In this document: in pieces, positions 1 through 6,432 of the stretch | Layout of the letters: each line of letters starts with the position of its first letter | Numbering within the stretch: the first letter of the stretch is position 1 | Assembly: GCA_002417905.1 (NCBI GenBank) | Contig: DIDB01000034.1 | Coordinates: 1-14,687, forward strand | DNA: 14,687 bases | Direction: 5' to 3' | DNA from: Pseudomonadaceae bacterium UBA5811 | GTDB taxonomy: Bacteria > Pseudomonadota > Gammaproteobacteria > Pseudomonadales > Pseudomonadaceae | Notes under the pieces: generated by a model | The model's database searches: none | Seen by the model: the letters and a program-made list of their open reading frames with translations, nothing else | Told to the model about the DNA's origin: nothing | Position numbers and translations under genes: made by a program

Positions 1-1239
1 GGCCAGCTGCAGCTGCAGCTGGAGGGCTTCGCTGCCCAGTCCGGCGCCCTGGCGGGCGACCAGGGCATGGCGCCTGGGGTCCAGCTGCAGGATTAGGAAT
101 CGGGGCCAGCCGGCACAGAGCAGGGCATTGCGGGTGACCGTCAGCAGTTCCAGCAGATTGGCAAAGGGGCTGGGCGTCTGCTGCAGGCGGCTGCAGAAAG
201 CCCGCCAGTGACGGAGGCTGTCGGCCACTTTGTGGGGCGCGGGCGCCCTGGGTGGCGGATAGTGGCTGTCCCAGGGTTGCACCAGCATCAGCGCCGGGTG
301 CCAGAGCCCTCCCAGCAGGTGCTGACGGGCACTGCGGGCAGCCTGCTGGTGCTGCAGCTGCTGCAGGTCGGCCAGGGGCAGGCCCAGATAGAGGCTGGTC
401 AGCTGCTGCCAGCGCAGGATCTGCCGGCCGGTCCAGCAATGGTGGGCGGTCAGGGCCAGGCTGTTGGCCATGATCAGGGTATTGCAGGGCTGGATCAGCC
501 AGTGGTAGAGGTCCGGCCGGGCATCCAGCTGGCGCTGCTGCTCCGGCTGTTCCGGGTGCCGGGCAATCTGCAGGGCCTGGCCCAGCTGCCGGTGGCCATC
601 CTGCAGCAGCTGGTAGCCCTGCTGGATCCATTCGGGAAACTTCCAGCGGCTGGCCACGGCCTGGCAGAGCGCCAGCAGGGGGACCTGCAGCAGCTCCTGG
701 CTGGCCTGGCCGGGGGATTGGTGTCCGGGCAGTACCTGTTCTTCCCAGCAGGTCAGCAGCGCCGGCTGCAGCTGGATGATGCCCCACAGCGGGGCGAGGA
801 ACAGCAGGGTATTCCACTGGATTTCCGGCCAGAGCCGGGCCAGCCGTACCGAAAACAGCCCATGGGCCTGCTGGCAGGCATGCTGGCTGATCAGGTAGGC
901 CTGAAAGACCGGGCCGGGCGGGTGGACCTCCGGATTAAGCCGGGGAATCTGCAGCAGCAGCTCAATGGCCCGCTCCACGCCGATCCGGGCCAGGGCCGTT
1001 TCCAGGCTGGTGGCCCGGGCGTCCGGCTCATCGGCCTGGCGGTTGGCATCACGCATGATCTGCAACGCCAGCGCCGGGCAGCCCTGAATGGCGTGGGTGA
1101 TTTCCCGCAGGGTACGGTGCTCGCTGCCCAGCGCGATCTGGGCATGGCGGTGGGCGCCGGCCAGGGCCGGCAGGCGCACCCGGTCCAGGGCATCAAGCCA
1201 GGCGGCCAGGCTGGTGGGGGCGGGGGACTCTGTTGCCAT
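1..1239 (-). CDS. HDOD-domain protein, 3' end beyond the window
   Basis: The reverse strand is open from an ATG at 1239 to base 1, giving 413 codons with no stop, so the C-terminus lies outside the window. Residues about 15-215 fit an HDOD domain (for example TLREITHAIQGCPALALQIM, then LARIGVERAIELLL). HDOD proteins are regulatory relatives of HD-domain phosphohydrolases. Where an HD protein would have a His-Asp pair, this one reads FLAPLWGII, so a metal-dependent hydrolase activity looks unlikely. The last residues, about 355-413 (FANLLELLTV through FLILQLDPRRHALVARQGAG), look like the start of a GAF-type sensory domain; this is tentative. ATG 1239 is the earliest possible start: an in-frame TAA lies at 1270-1272 with no start codon between. 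No clear Shine-Dalgarno precedes it. The gene is divergent from motA, so a signalling role linked to motility is possible but is inference. Confidence 0.8.
   Translation of the reverse strand, partial: MATESPAPTSLAAWLDALDRVRLPALAGAHRHAQIALGSEHRTLREITHAIQGCPALALQIMRDANRQADEPDARATSLETALARIGVERAIELLLQIPRLNPEVHPPGPVFQAYLISQHACQQAHGLFSVRLARLWPEIQWNTLLFLAPLWGIIQLQPALLTCWEEQVLPGHQSPGQASQELLQVPLLALCQAVASRWKFPEWIQQGYQLLQDGHRQLGQALQIARHPEQPEQQRQLDARPDLYHWLIQPCNTLIMANSLALTAHHCWTGRQILRWQQLTSLYLGLPLADLQQLQHQQAARSARQHLLGGLWHPALMLVQPWDSHYPPPRAPAPHKVADSLRHWRAFCSRLQQTPSPFANLLELLTVTRNALLCAGWPRFLILQLDPRRHALVARQGAGLGSEALQLQLQLA
4..21. repeat. Three tandem CAGCTG hexamers
   Basis: Three exact copies of CAGCTG lie at the left edge, inside the HDOD-protein gene, and encode Gln-Leu repeats on the minus strand. 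The repeat unit is a multiple of three, so slippage would keep the frame. Confidence 0.8.
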
Positions 1240-1268
1240 GGAAAAAACCGGTTGGTTTGGGCGGAGGC

Positions 1269-1295
1269 TTTAGTCTGGCGCAAAATGGCCGACAA
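1269..1295 (+). promoter_or_regulatory. Candidate sigma-28 (FliA)-like promoter for motAB
   Basis: GCCGACAA at 1288-1295 matches 7 of 8 positions of the FliA -10 consensus GCCGATAA. Fifteen bases upstream, TTTA(G) at 1269-1273 is only a partial match to the -35 TAAA(G). The site lies about 85 bases before the motA start, in the gap divergent from the HDOD gene. Stator genes are commonly FliA-dependent. The -35 is weak, so this is a candidate only. Confidence 0.4.
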
Positions 1296-1379
1296 GAAAA
1301 AATATCATTGCAGACGGGCCGGTTCCTGTTGTCCCCTGCACGGCCTGAACTGGAAGAAGCTCTGCTGTGGAACGCATTT

Positions 1380-2231
1380 ATGGTCAAGATTATCGGCATT
1401 GTTGTGGTGTTTGCCTCGGTGCTCGGAGGGTATGTGCTGTCCCACGGGCAGATTGCGGCGCTGATCCAGCCTTTTGAGGTGATGATTATCGGCGGGGCGG
1501 CACTGGGGGCGTTCCTGCAGGCCAACCCGGGCAGCACCTTCATGCATGTATTCAAGAAAGCGCTGAAGATGTTTGGCAACCGCTTCACCCATGCCTTTTA
1601 CGTTGAAGTGCTGAAGATGCTCTATGAGGTGCTGAACAAAAGCCGCCGCGAGGGCATGATGGCCATTGAGAGTGATATTGAAGATCCGAAGGCCAGTCCG
1701 GTTTTCAGCAAGTATCCGGGGGTTTTGCAGGATGAGCGGCTGACCGCGTTTGTCTGTGATTACCTGCGGATCATGTCATCTGGCAACATGGCCCCCCACG
1801 AACTGGAAGGCCTGTTTGACATGGAGCTGGGCAGCCTCAAGGATGAGCTGGAGCATCCCTCCCATGCCGTGACCCGGGTTGCTGATGGCCTGCCCGGCTT
1901 CGGTATTGTGGCGGCGGTACTGGGCATTGTGGTGACCATGGCCCTGCTGGGCCAGGTGGAGCAGAACGAGCTGGGCAAGCACGTGGCCGGTGCTCTGGTG
2001 GGTACTTTCCTGGGGATTCTGGCTGCTTATGGCTTTTTCGGGCCGCTGGGGACCTCGCTGGAGCATGATGCCAAGGAAGAGGTCAACCTGTATGAGGCCA
2101 TCAAGGCTACGCTGGTGGCTTCTGCCTCGGGGATGCCCCCCACCCTGGCGGTGGAGTTTGGCCGGAAAGTGCTGCTTCCGGCCCACCGCCCCAGCTTCAG
2201 TGATCTGGAACAGGCCATCCGGGGCAGCTGA
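1380..2231 (+). CDS. motA: Flagellar stator protein MotA
   Basis: A 283-residue MotA, normal length for the family. It is the inner-membrane stator subunit that, with MotB, couples ion flow to flagellar rotation. It starts with the typical MVKIIGIVVVFASVLGGYVL transmembrane helix. The cytoplasmic loop carries SRREGMMAIESDIEDP (residues 88-103), which holds the charged residues that contact FliG in the family. A further conserved block is LPGFGIVAAVLGIVVTM (171-187, with the conserved proline at 172), and GTFLGILAAYGFFGPLG (208-224) contains the second conserved proline at 222. The ATG at 1380 was chosen over an upstream in-frame ATG (1233) because only this start gives the family N-terminus. 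GGAA at 1369-1372 is a weak ribosome binding site. motB follows after 5 bases. Similarity to Pseudomonas-type proton-driven stators suggests H+ coupling, but this is inference. Confidence 0.95.
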   Translation: MVKIIGIVVVFASVLGGYVLSHGQIAALIQPFEVMIIGGAALGAFLQANPGSTFMHVFKKALKMFGNRFTHAFYVEVLKMLYEVLNKSRREGMMAIESDIEDPKASPVFSKYPGVLQDERLTAFVCDYLRIMSSGNMAPHELEGLFDMELGSLKDELEHPSHAVTRVADGLPGFGIVAAVLGIVVTMALLGQVEQNELGKHVAGALVGTFLGILAAYGFFGPLGTSLEHDAKEEVNLYEAIKATLVASASGMPPTLAVEFGRKVLLPAHRPSFSDLEQAIRGS

Positions 2232-2236
2232 CGGTC

Positions 2237-3337
2237 ATGGACAACAACCAGCCAATTATCGTCAAGCGCATCAAGCGCTATGCGGCCGGGCACCATGGGG
2301 GGGCCTGGAAGATTGCGTTTGCCGACTTCGCCACGGCGATGATGGCCTTCTTTCTGGTGCTCTGGCTGATGTCTTCGGCTACGCCGGAACAGAAAAAACT
2401 GATTTCAGGCTACTTCCAGGATCCGGTCGGCTTTTCCGAAGCGGCCAGCCCCTATGCGGTGGATCTGGGCGGCACGCCGACACCGGCTCCGGACAAGACC
2501 ATCAATCCGGAAATTGACCGGCCGGTGGATATTTCGGCCCAGCATCCGCTGGATGCGGTAGCGCCCGAAGTGCTGGCTGAAAAGCTGGAGCAGGAGCGGC
2601 TGCAGCTGATGAAACAGGAGCTGCAGGAGCAGATCAACCAGGATATCGGCCTGAAGGACCTGAAAGACCAGATCATCATGGATGTTTCCTCCCAGGGGCT
2701 GCGCATCCAGATCCGCGATGCGGCCAACCGCCCCATGTTTGCCCTGGGCAGTGCCCGGCTGCAGCCGTATTTTGAGGATGTCCTGCTGGCCATGGTGGAG
2801 ACCCTGAAAGGCGTGCCCAACCGGATCAGCATCAGCGGTCATACCGATGCCAAACCCTATGCCGGGCGCAACGGCCAGGCTTTTGGTAACTGGGAGCTGT
2901 CAGCCGACCGGGCCAATGCGGCCCGCCGGGTGCTGGCGGCCGGGGGGTATCCGGACAGCCAGGTCGCCCGGATTGCCGGCTATGCCTCCACCGTACTGCT
3001 GGACCGGGATCATCCCTACGATGCCAGCAACCGGCGGATTGAAATCCTGGTCCTGACCCGCAAGGCTCTGGAGGGCATTCTTGGCACGGCAGCTCCGGAC
3101 AGTTCTTCCGTCAGCCCGGCGGCAGGCCAATCCTCTGCACCAGCACCAGCACCAGCACCAGCAGTTCAGACCGGCGTGCAGGCGCCGGTTGCCCCGCCGG
3201 TACAGCCTGGCAGCAGTGCTGGTCCGGCCGCCCGGCCAGCATCACCTGCCGGAGTCCAGGAGCTGCCCGCTGGCCAGTTGCGCCAGCAGCTGAATATCTT
3301 TGAGGATGGGGTACTGAAAATGAAGGAAACTCAGTAA
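2237..3337 (+). CDS. motB: Flagellar stator protein MotB
   Basis: A 366-residue MotB, the peptidoglycan-anchored partner of MotA. The N-terminus ([20 protein letters not shown]) leads into the single transmembrane helix [20 protein letters not shown], whose Asp30 corresponds to the essential ion-carrying aspartate. The following [10 protein letters not shown] belongs to the plug/linker region. An OmpA-like peptidoglycan-binding domain spans about 155-273, with GHTDA (201-205), [14 protein letters not shown] (218-231) and NRRIEI (265-270). After that comes an Ala/Pro/Gln-rich low-complexity tail (about 283-345) before a short end segment. It begins 5 bases after motA without a strong Shine-Dalgarno, suggesting translational coupling. 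Its last 7 bases overlap the convergent rsgA gene. Confidence 0.95.
   Translation: MDNNQPIIVKRIKRYAAGHHGGAWKIAFADFATAMMAFFLVLWLMSSATPEQKKLISGYFQDPVGFSEAASPYAVDLGGTPTPAPDKTINPEIDRPVDISAQHPLDAVAPEVLAEKLEQERLQLMKQELQEQINQDIGLKDLKDQIIMDVSSQGLRIQIRDAANRPMFALGSARLQPYFEDVLLAMVETLKGVPNRISISGHTDAKPYAGRNGQAFGNWELSADRANAARRVLAAGGYPDSQVARIAGYASTVLLDRDHPYDASNRRIEILVLTRKALEGILGTAAPDSSSVSPAAGQSSAPAPAPAPAVQTGVQAPVAPPVQPGSSAGPAARPASPAGVQELPAGQLRQQLNIFEDGVLKMKETQ
3137..3163 (+). repeat. Hexanucleotide GCACCA tandem repeat in motB
   Basis: Four exact GCACCA units plus a partial fifth lie in frame in motB and encode the Ala-Pro run of the C-terminal tail. Copy-number change by slippage would lengthen or shorten the tail by two residues without a frameshift. 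Confidence 0.9.
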
Positions 3338-4362
3338 CTGTCAGCGGGCAGGCTGCCCAGGATCGCCCGGTAACTCTCCATCCGGCCCGGATGGATGCGG
3401 CCTTCTTCCAGGGCCTTCAGCAGGGCACAGCCGGGCTCCCGTTCATGGCGGCAGTCGCGGAACCGGCACTGGCCCAGTAATGCGGCAATCTCCGGGAACC
3501 CCCGGGTAATGGCCTCCCGGCTGACATGACCCAGCCCGAATTCCCGGATACCGGGGGAGTCGATCAGCTGGCCGCCCCCCGGAAAATGGAACAGGCGGGC
3601 GGTGGTGGTGGTGTGGGTCCCTTTGCCGGTCTGGGCCGACAGGGCACCTACCCGGGTATCAATGCCGGGCAGCAGGCTGTTGACCAGCGAGGATTTGCCC
3701 ACCCCTGACTGGCCGACAAACACGCTGGTCCGGCCATCCAGCCGGGTGCGGAGTGCCTGCAGGCCCTGTTCTTCCAGGGCGGAGACGGCCAGCAGCGGGT
3801 AGCCCAGTGCCCGGTAGACCGCCAGCAGCTGCTCCAGTGCCGGCTGGTTGTCCCGGGTCAGCAGGTCTGTCTTGTTCAGCAGCAGCAGTGGCTGGATGCC
3901 GGCGTGGCCTGCCGCCACCAGATAGCGGTCCAGCAGGTTGGCATGGGCCTGCGGCACCGGGGCAAACACGATCACCAGCTGGTCGACGTTAGCGGCTACC
4001 GGGCGCAGCTGGCCCCGGCTGTCCGGCCGGCACAGCTCCGAATGGCGGGGCAGCAGGGCCACGATGACCCCGTCACCCTGATGGCCGGGCCGCCAGATTA
4101 CCCGGTCACCGGTGACCAGGGCTGGCAGGTTGGCCCGCAGATGGCAGCGGAATGTCTGGCCGCTGGCCTCGCCCGGCAGGGCTTCTACTTCGACCTGAAC
4201 GCCAAAGTGGGCAATCACCAGCCCTTCCTGTTCGGGCCCCAGCTCGCCGCCTTCCAGCACGTCGGCCAGCCGGGACTCCCGCCGGGCTGCCCGGCTGGCG
4301 CGTTCTTCCTGGATTTTGCTGATCCGCCAGGACTGGCGGCGGCTGAGCTGGCGTCTGGCCAT
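3331..4362 (-). CDS. rsgA: Ribosome small subunit-dependent GTPase RsgA
   Basis: A 343-residue RsgA (YjeQ/EngC), the circularly permuted GTPase that helps late 30S ribosomal subunit maturation. After a basic N-terminus ([20 protein letters not shown]) and an OB-fold region (about 38-105), the G motifs come in permuted order: G4 NKTD (163-166), G1 GQSGVGKSS (217-225) and G3 DSPG (268-271). The C-terminal zinc-binding knuckle has Cys299, Cys304, His306 and Cys312. An in-frame ATG 14 codons upstream (4404) would add [15 protein letters not shown] chose 4362 because [14 protein letters not shown] matches the family start. The gene is convergent with motB (7-base overlap) and divergent from orn, an arrangement seen in Pseudomonas as I recall it. 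Confidence 0.93.
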   Translation of the reverse strand: MARRQLSRRQSWRISKIQEERASRAARRESRLADVLEGGELGPEQEGLVIAHFGVQVEVEALPGEASGQTFRCHLRANLPALVTGDRVIWRPGHQGDGVIVALLPRHSELCRPDSRGQLRPVAANVDQLVIVFAPVPQAHANLLDRYLVAAGHAGIQPLLLLNKTDLLTRDNQPALEQLLAVYRALGYPLLAVSALEEQGLQALRTRLDGRTSVFVGQSGVGKSSLVNSLLPGIDTRVGALSAQTGKGTHTTTTARLFHFPGGGQLIDSPGIREFGLGHVSREAITRGFPEIAALLGQCRFRDCRHEREPGCALLKALEEGRIHPGRMESYRAILGSLPADSY

Positions 4363-4423
4363 GGGACGGGTCTGATCCTGCGGAGGGGGAGCAGAGTCTA
4401 GCATGCAGCGGGACGGGACGATC

Positions 4424-4445
4424 TGTAGCGGAGGGCTGCGCTACA
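4424..4445. repeat. Perfect 7-bp inverted repeat in the rsgA-orn gap
   Basis: TGTAGCG at 4424-4430 and CGCTACA at 4439-4445 are exact inverse complements separated by 8 bases. The right arm overlaps the TACAAT box proposed as the orn -10. It could be an operator for a dimeric regulator or a transcript hairpin; the sequence does not say which. Confidence 0.6.
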
Positions 4446-4447
4446 AT
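4442..4447 (+). promoter_or_regulatory. Candidate sigma-70 -10 box for orn
   Basis: TACAAT matches 5 of 6 bases of TATAAT and lies 27 bases before the orn ATG. No good -35 hexamer is visible 16-18 bases upstream, so the assignment rests on the -10 alone. Confidence 0.4.
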
Positions 4448-4460
4448 TCCGCCTTATTCC

Positions 4461-4466
4461 AAGGAG
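4461..4466 (+). promoter_or_regulatory. Ribosome binding site of orn
   Basis: AAGGAG, 8 bases before ATG 4475, is a near-consensus Shine-Dalgarno. It decides the orn start over an in-frame ATG at 4403. Confidence 0.85.
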
Positions 4467-4474
4467 TTGTCATC

Positions 4475-5017
4475 ATGCAGAACCCGCAGAACCTGATCTG
4501 GATTGATCTTGAGATGACCGGCCTGGACCCGGACCGGGATGTGATTATCGAGATGGCGACCATTGTCACTGACAGCCAGCTGAACATTCTGGCGGAAGGG
4601 CCGGTCATTGCCGTGCACCAGAGTGATGAGGTACTGGCCGGTATGGATGAGTGGAATACCCGCCAGCACGGTCAGTCCGGCCTGACCCGGCGGGTGCAGG
4701 ACAGCCGCATTGACACCGCGCAGGCCGAGGCGCTGACCCTGGCTTTTCTGAAGCCGTGGGTGCCGGCGCGCAGCTCGCCGATCTGCGGCAACAGCATCTG
4801 TCAGGACCGGCGTTTCCTGTACCGCCAGATGCCAGGGCTGGAAGCCTATTTCCATTATCGCAATCTGGATGTCTCCACGCTGAAGGAACTGGTAGCCCGC
4901 TGGGCACCCGCCCTGCGTGACGGGCTCAAAAAGCAGGGCAGCCACCTGGCGCTGGATGATATCCGCGACTCCATTGCCGAGCTGCAGTATTACCGCGAGC
5001 ACTTTATCCGCTGCTGA
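4475..5017 (+). CDS. orn: Oligoribonuclease
   Basis: A 180-residue oligoribonuclease, normal length for the family. It is a 3'-5' exonuclease that degrades very short RNAs, including the pGpG formed from cyclic di-GMP. All DEDDh catalytic residues are visible: Asp11 and Glu13 in [10 protein letters not shown], Asp111 in [10 protein letters not shown], His157 and Asp162 in [10 protein letters not shown]. The start is fixed by the AAGGAG site and by the family N-terminus [17 protein letters not shown]. An upstream in-frame ATG (4403) would add 24 unrelated residues across the promoter region. It is transcribed divergently from rsgA, and a weak hairpin follows its stop codon. Confidence 0.97.
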   Translation: MQNPQNLIWIDLEMTGLDPDRDVIIEMATIVTDSQLNILAEGPVIAVHQSDEVLAGMDEWNTRQHGQSGLTRRVQDSRIDTAQAEALTLAFLKPWVPARSSPICGNSICQDRRFLYRQMPGLEAYFHYRNLDVSTLKELVARWAPALRDGLKKQGSHLALDDIRDSIAELQYYREHFIRC

Positions 5018-5045
5018 CCGGCCAGTGCCCGGCTGGTGGTTGTTT
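5017..5045 (+). terminator. Possible weak intrinsic terminator after orn
   Basis: ACCGGCC (5017-5023) can pair with GGCTGGT (5031-5037), with one G-U pair and a 7-base loop. The T-containing tract GGTTGTTT follows. It overlaps the orn stop codon. The T-tract is poor, so this is tentative. Confidence 0.35.
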
Positions 5046-5219
5046 CAGGCCGGGTCATGAACCTGATAGTGGTGGCCTTGTTCCCGGTCTCCGGCTCAAG
5101 GCGGTTCCGGCAGCCGGCAGCCGGGCTCCGGATCATCGTAGGGGCCCGGGCCACTGTCCTGCTACCGGGGCGAGCGCGGGTGAGCTTGCACCAGTGGCTT
5201 CCAGTCGCGGGGCGGCGGT
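5018..5219. other. Convergent intergenic gap between orn and the Rossmann-protein gene
   Basis: These 202 bases hold no convincing gene or tRNA. Visible structure: the possible terminator stem at the left end, a direct repeat of CCGGCAG (two copies plus CCGG, 5107-5124), and a perfect 10-bp palindrome GGCCCGGGCC (5143-5152). Forward open frames here continue antisense into the neighbouring gene and resemble no protein I know. Confidence 0.6.
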
Positions 5220-5861
5220 TTATTCACCCAGCCGCCGCAGCTCGTCGGCCTCGACAATCCGCAGGCCCTGGTCTTCCTCCAGCGCCAGCCGCCAGAGGGC
5301 CCAGACCAGGGCACAAACCTCCAGCCCCAGCGGGCTGCCGGGAAGCAGCCCGGCCAGCGGTGCCATCAGCCGGTCCAAAAGGCGCTGGCTGTAGCGTGGT
5401 CCCAGCAGCCGGGGTGGCCGGGCGATGGTCAGCTGCGGCCAGCCCTGCTGCTGCAGGGCCTGTTCCATGCGGCCCTTGGCCTGCAGCCAGGGGCAGGTGC
5501 TGTCCAGGCTGGCACCCCGGGCACTGACCACCAGCAGGTGCCGGGCACCCAGTATCCGGGCCCGCCGGGCAAAGGCCAGTACCAGCTCAAGATCCACCTC
5601 CTCCAGCTGCGGGGGCGGGCTGCCGGACTGCTGGCGGGCACCCAGGCAGCAGAAAACGGTTTCAACCGGTCCCTGAAGTGCCGGAAGCAGGTATTCCAGT
5701 GCACCGACCGGGTTATCCAGCCGGGGATGTTCTGGCAGGGGGCGGGGGGTCGGGGCCAGTACGCGCTGCACGGTGGGCTCGCTGAGCAGCCGGTCCAGCA
5801 GGTATTCGCCGGTCAGGCCGGTGGCGCCGCCCAGCAGCAGCTGTCGGGGAGTCAGGTACAT
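5220..5861 (-). CDS. NAD(P)-binding Rossmann protein (atypical SDR, NAD-epimerase-like)
   Basis: A 213-residue single-domain protein. The N-terminal strand and glycine loop QLLLGGATGLTGEYLLDRLL (dinucleotide loop GGATGLTG, residues 11-18) identify an NAD(P)-binding Rossmann fold of the extended/atypical short-chain dehydrogenase group. TVFCCLGARQQSG (68-80) and HLLVVSARGAS (108-118) fit the later strands, and LTIARPPRLLG (144-154) is the usual post-active-site segment. The family YxxxK tyrosine is not in place: the region reads CPWLQAKGRMEQAL, with Lys129 but no Tyr four residues before it. The overall shape resembles small HTATIP2-like oxidoreductases or nucleoside-sugar epimerases. The substrate is unknown. 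AGGAG (5869-5873, minus strand) sits 7 bases before the ATG. It converges on orn and is divergent from lrgA. Confidence 0.8.
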   Translation of the reverse strand: MYLTPRQLLLGGATGLTGEYLLDRLLSEPTVQRVLAPTPRPLPEHPRLDNPVGALEYLLPALQGPVETVFCCLGARQQSGSPPPQLEEVDLELVLAFARRARILGARHLLVVSARGASLDSTCPWLQAKGRMEQALQQQGWPQLTIARPPRLLGPRYSQRLLDRLMAPLAGLLPGSPLGLEVCALVWALWRLALEEDQGLRIVEADELRRLGE

Positions 5862-5868
5862 GGTTCGG

Positions 5869-5873
5869 CTCCT
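5869..5873 (-). promoter_or_regulatory. Ribosome binding site of the Rossmann-protein gene
   Basis: On the minus strand AGGAG lies 7 bases before ATG 5861 and supports that start. Confidence 0.75.
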
Positions 5874-5888
5874 GGCAGCCCGGGTTTT

Positions 5889-5941
5889 CCGCCAGAGGGG
5901 CTGCGGGTCTGCACGGTGGCCATGGCAGGCCGGTCTGGCGG
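5889..5941. repeat. Perfect 8-bp inverted repeat upstream of the Rossmann-protein gene
   Basis: CCGCCAGA (5889-5896) and TCTGGCGG (5934-5941) are exact inverse complements separated by 37 bases. The interval includes the small palindrome GCCATGGC. It would fall in the 5' leader of the minus-strand gene. A hairpin or a chance match are both possible. Confidence 0.45.
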
Positions 5942-5968
5942 ACGGTTTATCGGGTCATGGTATGCCAG

Positions 5969-6000
5969 CTCTGGCAGAGGGAGTAGCCGGTTGCTATAAA
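5969..6000 (+). promoter_or_regulatory. Candidate promoter and palindrome for lrgAB
   Basis: CTGGCA (5971-5976, 4 of 6 to TTGACA), an 18-base spacer and TATAAA (5995-6000) preceded by TGC, an extended -10. The palindrome CTCTG-G-CAGAG (5969-5979) overlaps the -35 and could bind a regulator. The -10 is about 67 bases before the lrgA ATG. Confidence 0.45.
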
Positions 6001-6066
6001 CGGGAACGGTCTTTGTGACAGTCCGGGATGGGCCCGGCTGCTGTTGGACTATTGGGGAGTACTGGC

Positions 6067-6432
6067 ATGCTGTTGCGTGGCCTGACCATTCTGGTGTTTT
6101 TTCAGCTGCTGGGAACGGCCCTGAGTGTGCTGCTGTTGCCAGCCCTGCCGGGGCCGATTATCGGCCTGCTGCTGCTGTTCGGTTTTCTGGCCTGGCGGGG
6201 AAGGGTGCCAGCTCCGGTCCTGGAAGCGGCTACCACGCTGTTGCGTTACCTGCCCCTGCTGCTGGTACCGCCAGCCATCGGCATCATGGCCTATGCCGGG
6301 GAAATTTTTGAGTATTTCTGGGCGATTGTCGGAGCGATGCTGTTGTCCCTGATGATTTCCGTGGTGTTTACCGGCTGGATCATGCAGTGGCTGATCCGGC
6401 GCCGGGAGCGGCAACTGCAGGAGGCTCCATGA
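6067..6432 (+). CDS. lrgA: LrgA/CidA family holin-like membrane protein
   Basis: A 121-residue, very hydrophobic protein with about four membrane helices and a basic C-terminal tail (WLIRRRERQLQEAP). LPGPIIGLLLLFGFLAW (27-43) and LPLLLVPPAIGIMAY (62-76) are hallmark segments of the LrgA/CidA family. These inner-membrane proteins are holin-like modulators of murein hydrolase activity in Gram-positives, and in some bacteria the lrgAB pair takes part in small-molecule (pyruvate or glycolate) transport. The start was set at 6067 because GGGGAG (6054-6059) lies 7 bases upstream and MLLRGLTILVFFQLLG matches the family. An in-frame ATG at 6028 would add 13 residues. It overlaps lrgB by ATGA, so the two are translationally coupled. 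Whether it acts as Lrg or Cid cannot be told from sequence. Confidence 0.88.
   Translation: MLLRGLTILVFFQLLGTALSVLLLPALPGPIIGLLLLFGFLAWRGRVPAPVLEAATTLLRYLPLLLVPPAIGIMAYAGEIFEYFWAIVGAMLLSLMISVVFTGWIMQWLIRRRERQLQEAP
6419..6424 (+). promoter_or_regulatory. Ribosome binding site of lrgB
   Basis: AGGAGG inside the end of lrgA lies 4 bases before ATG 6429. It selects this start over the in-frame ATG at 6387. Confidence 0.8.

Noticed and set aside
208..1464. A 418-codon open frame on the plus strand
   Set aside because: It lies antisense to the HDOD gene, has Gln/Gly-rich composition with no recognisable domain, and runs into motA out of frame. Long antisense frames are expected in GC-rich DNA.
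3331..3337. Intrinsic terminator between motB and rsgA
   Set aside because: The two genes overlap by 7 bases and no hairpin with a T-tract is visible at the junction.
4363..4404. Longer RsgA start at ATG 4404
   Set aside because: The added residues are not family-like and no ribosome binding site precedes that [17 protein letters not shown] is the usual start.
5018..5219. Possible tRNA gene after orn, as found in some gammaproteobacteria
   Set aside because: I found no cloverleaf, T-arm GTTCRANNC box or CCA end in this gap.
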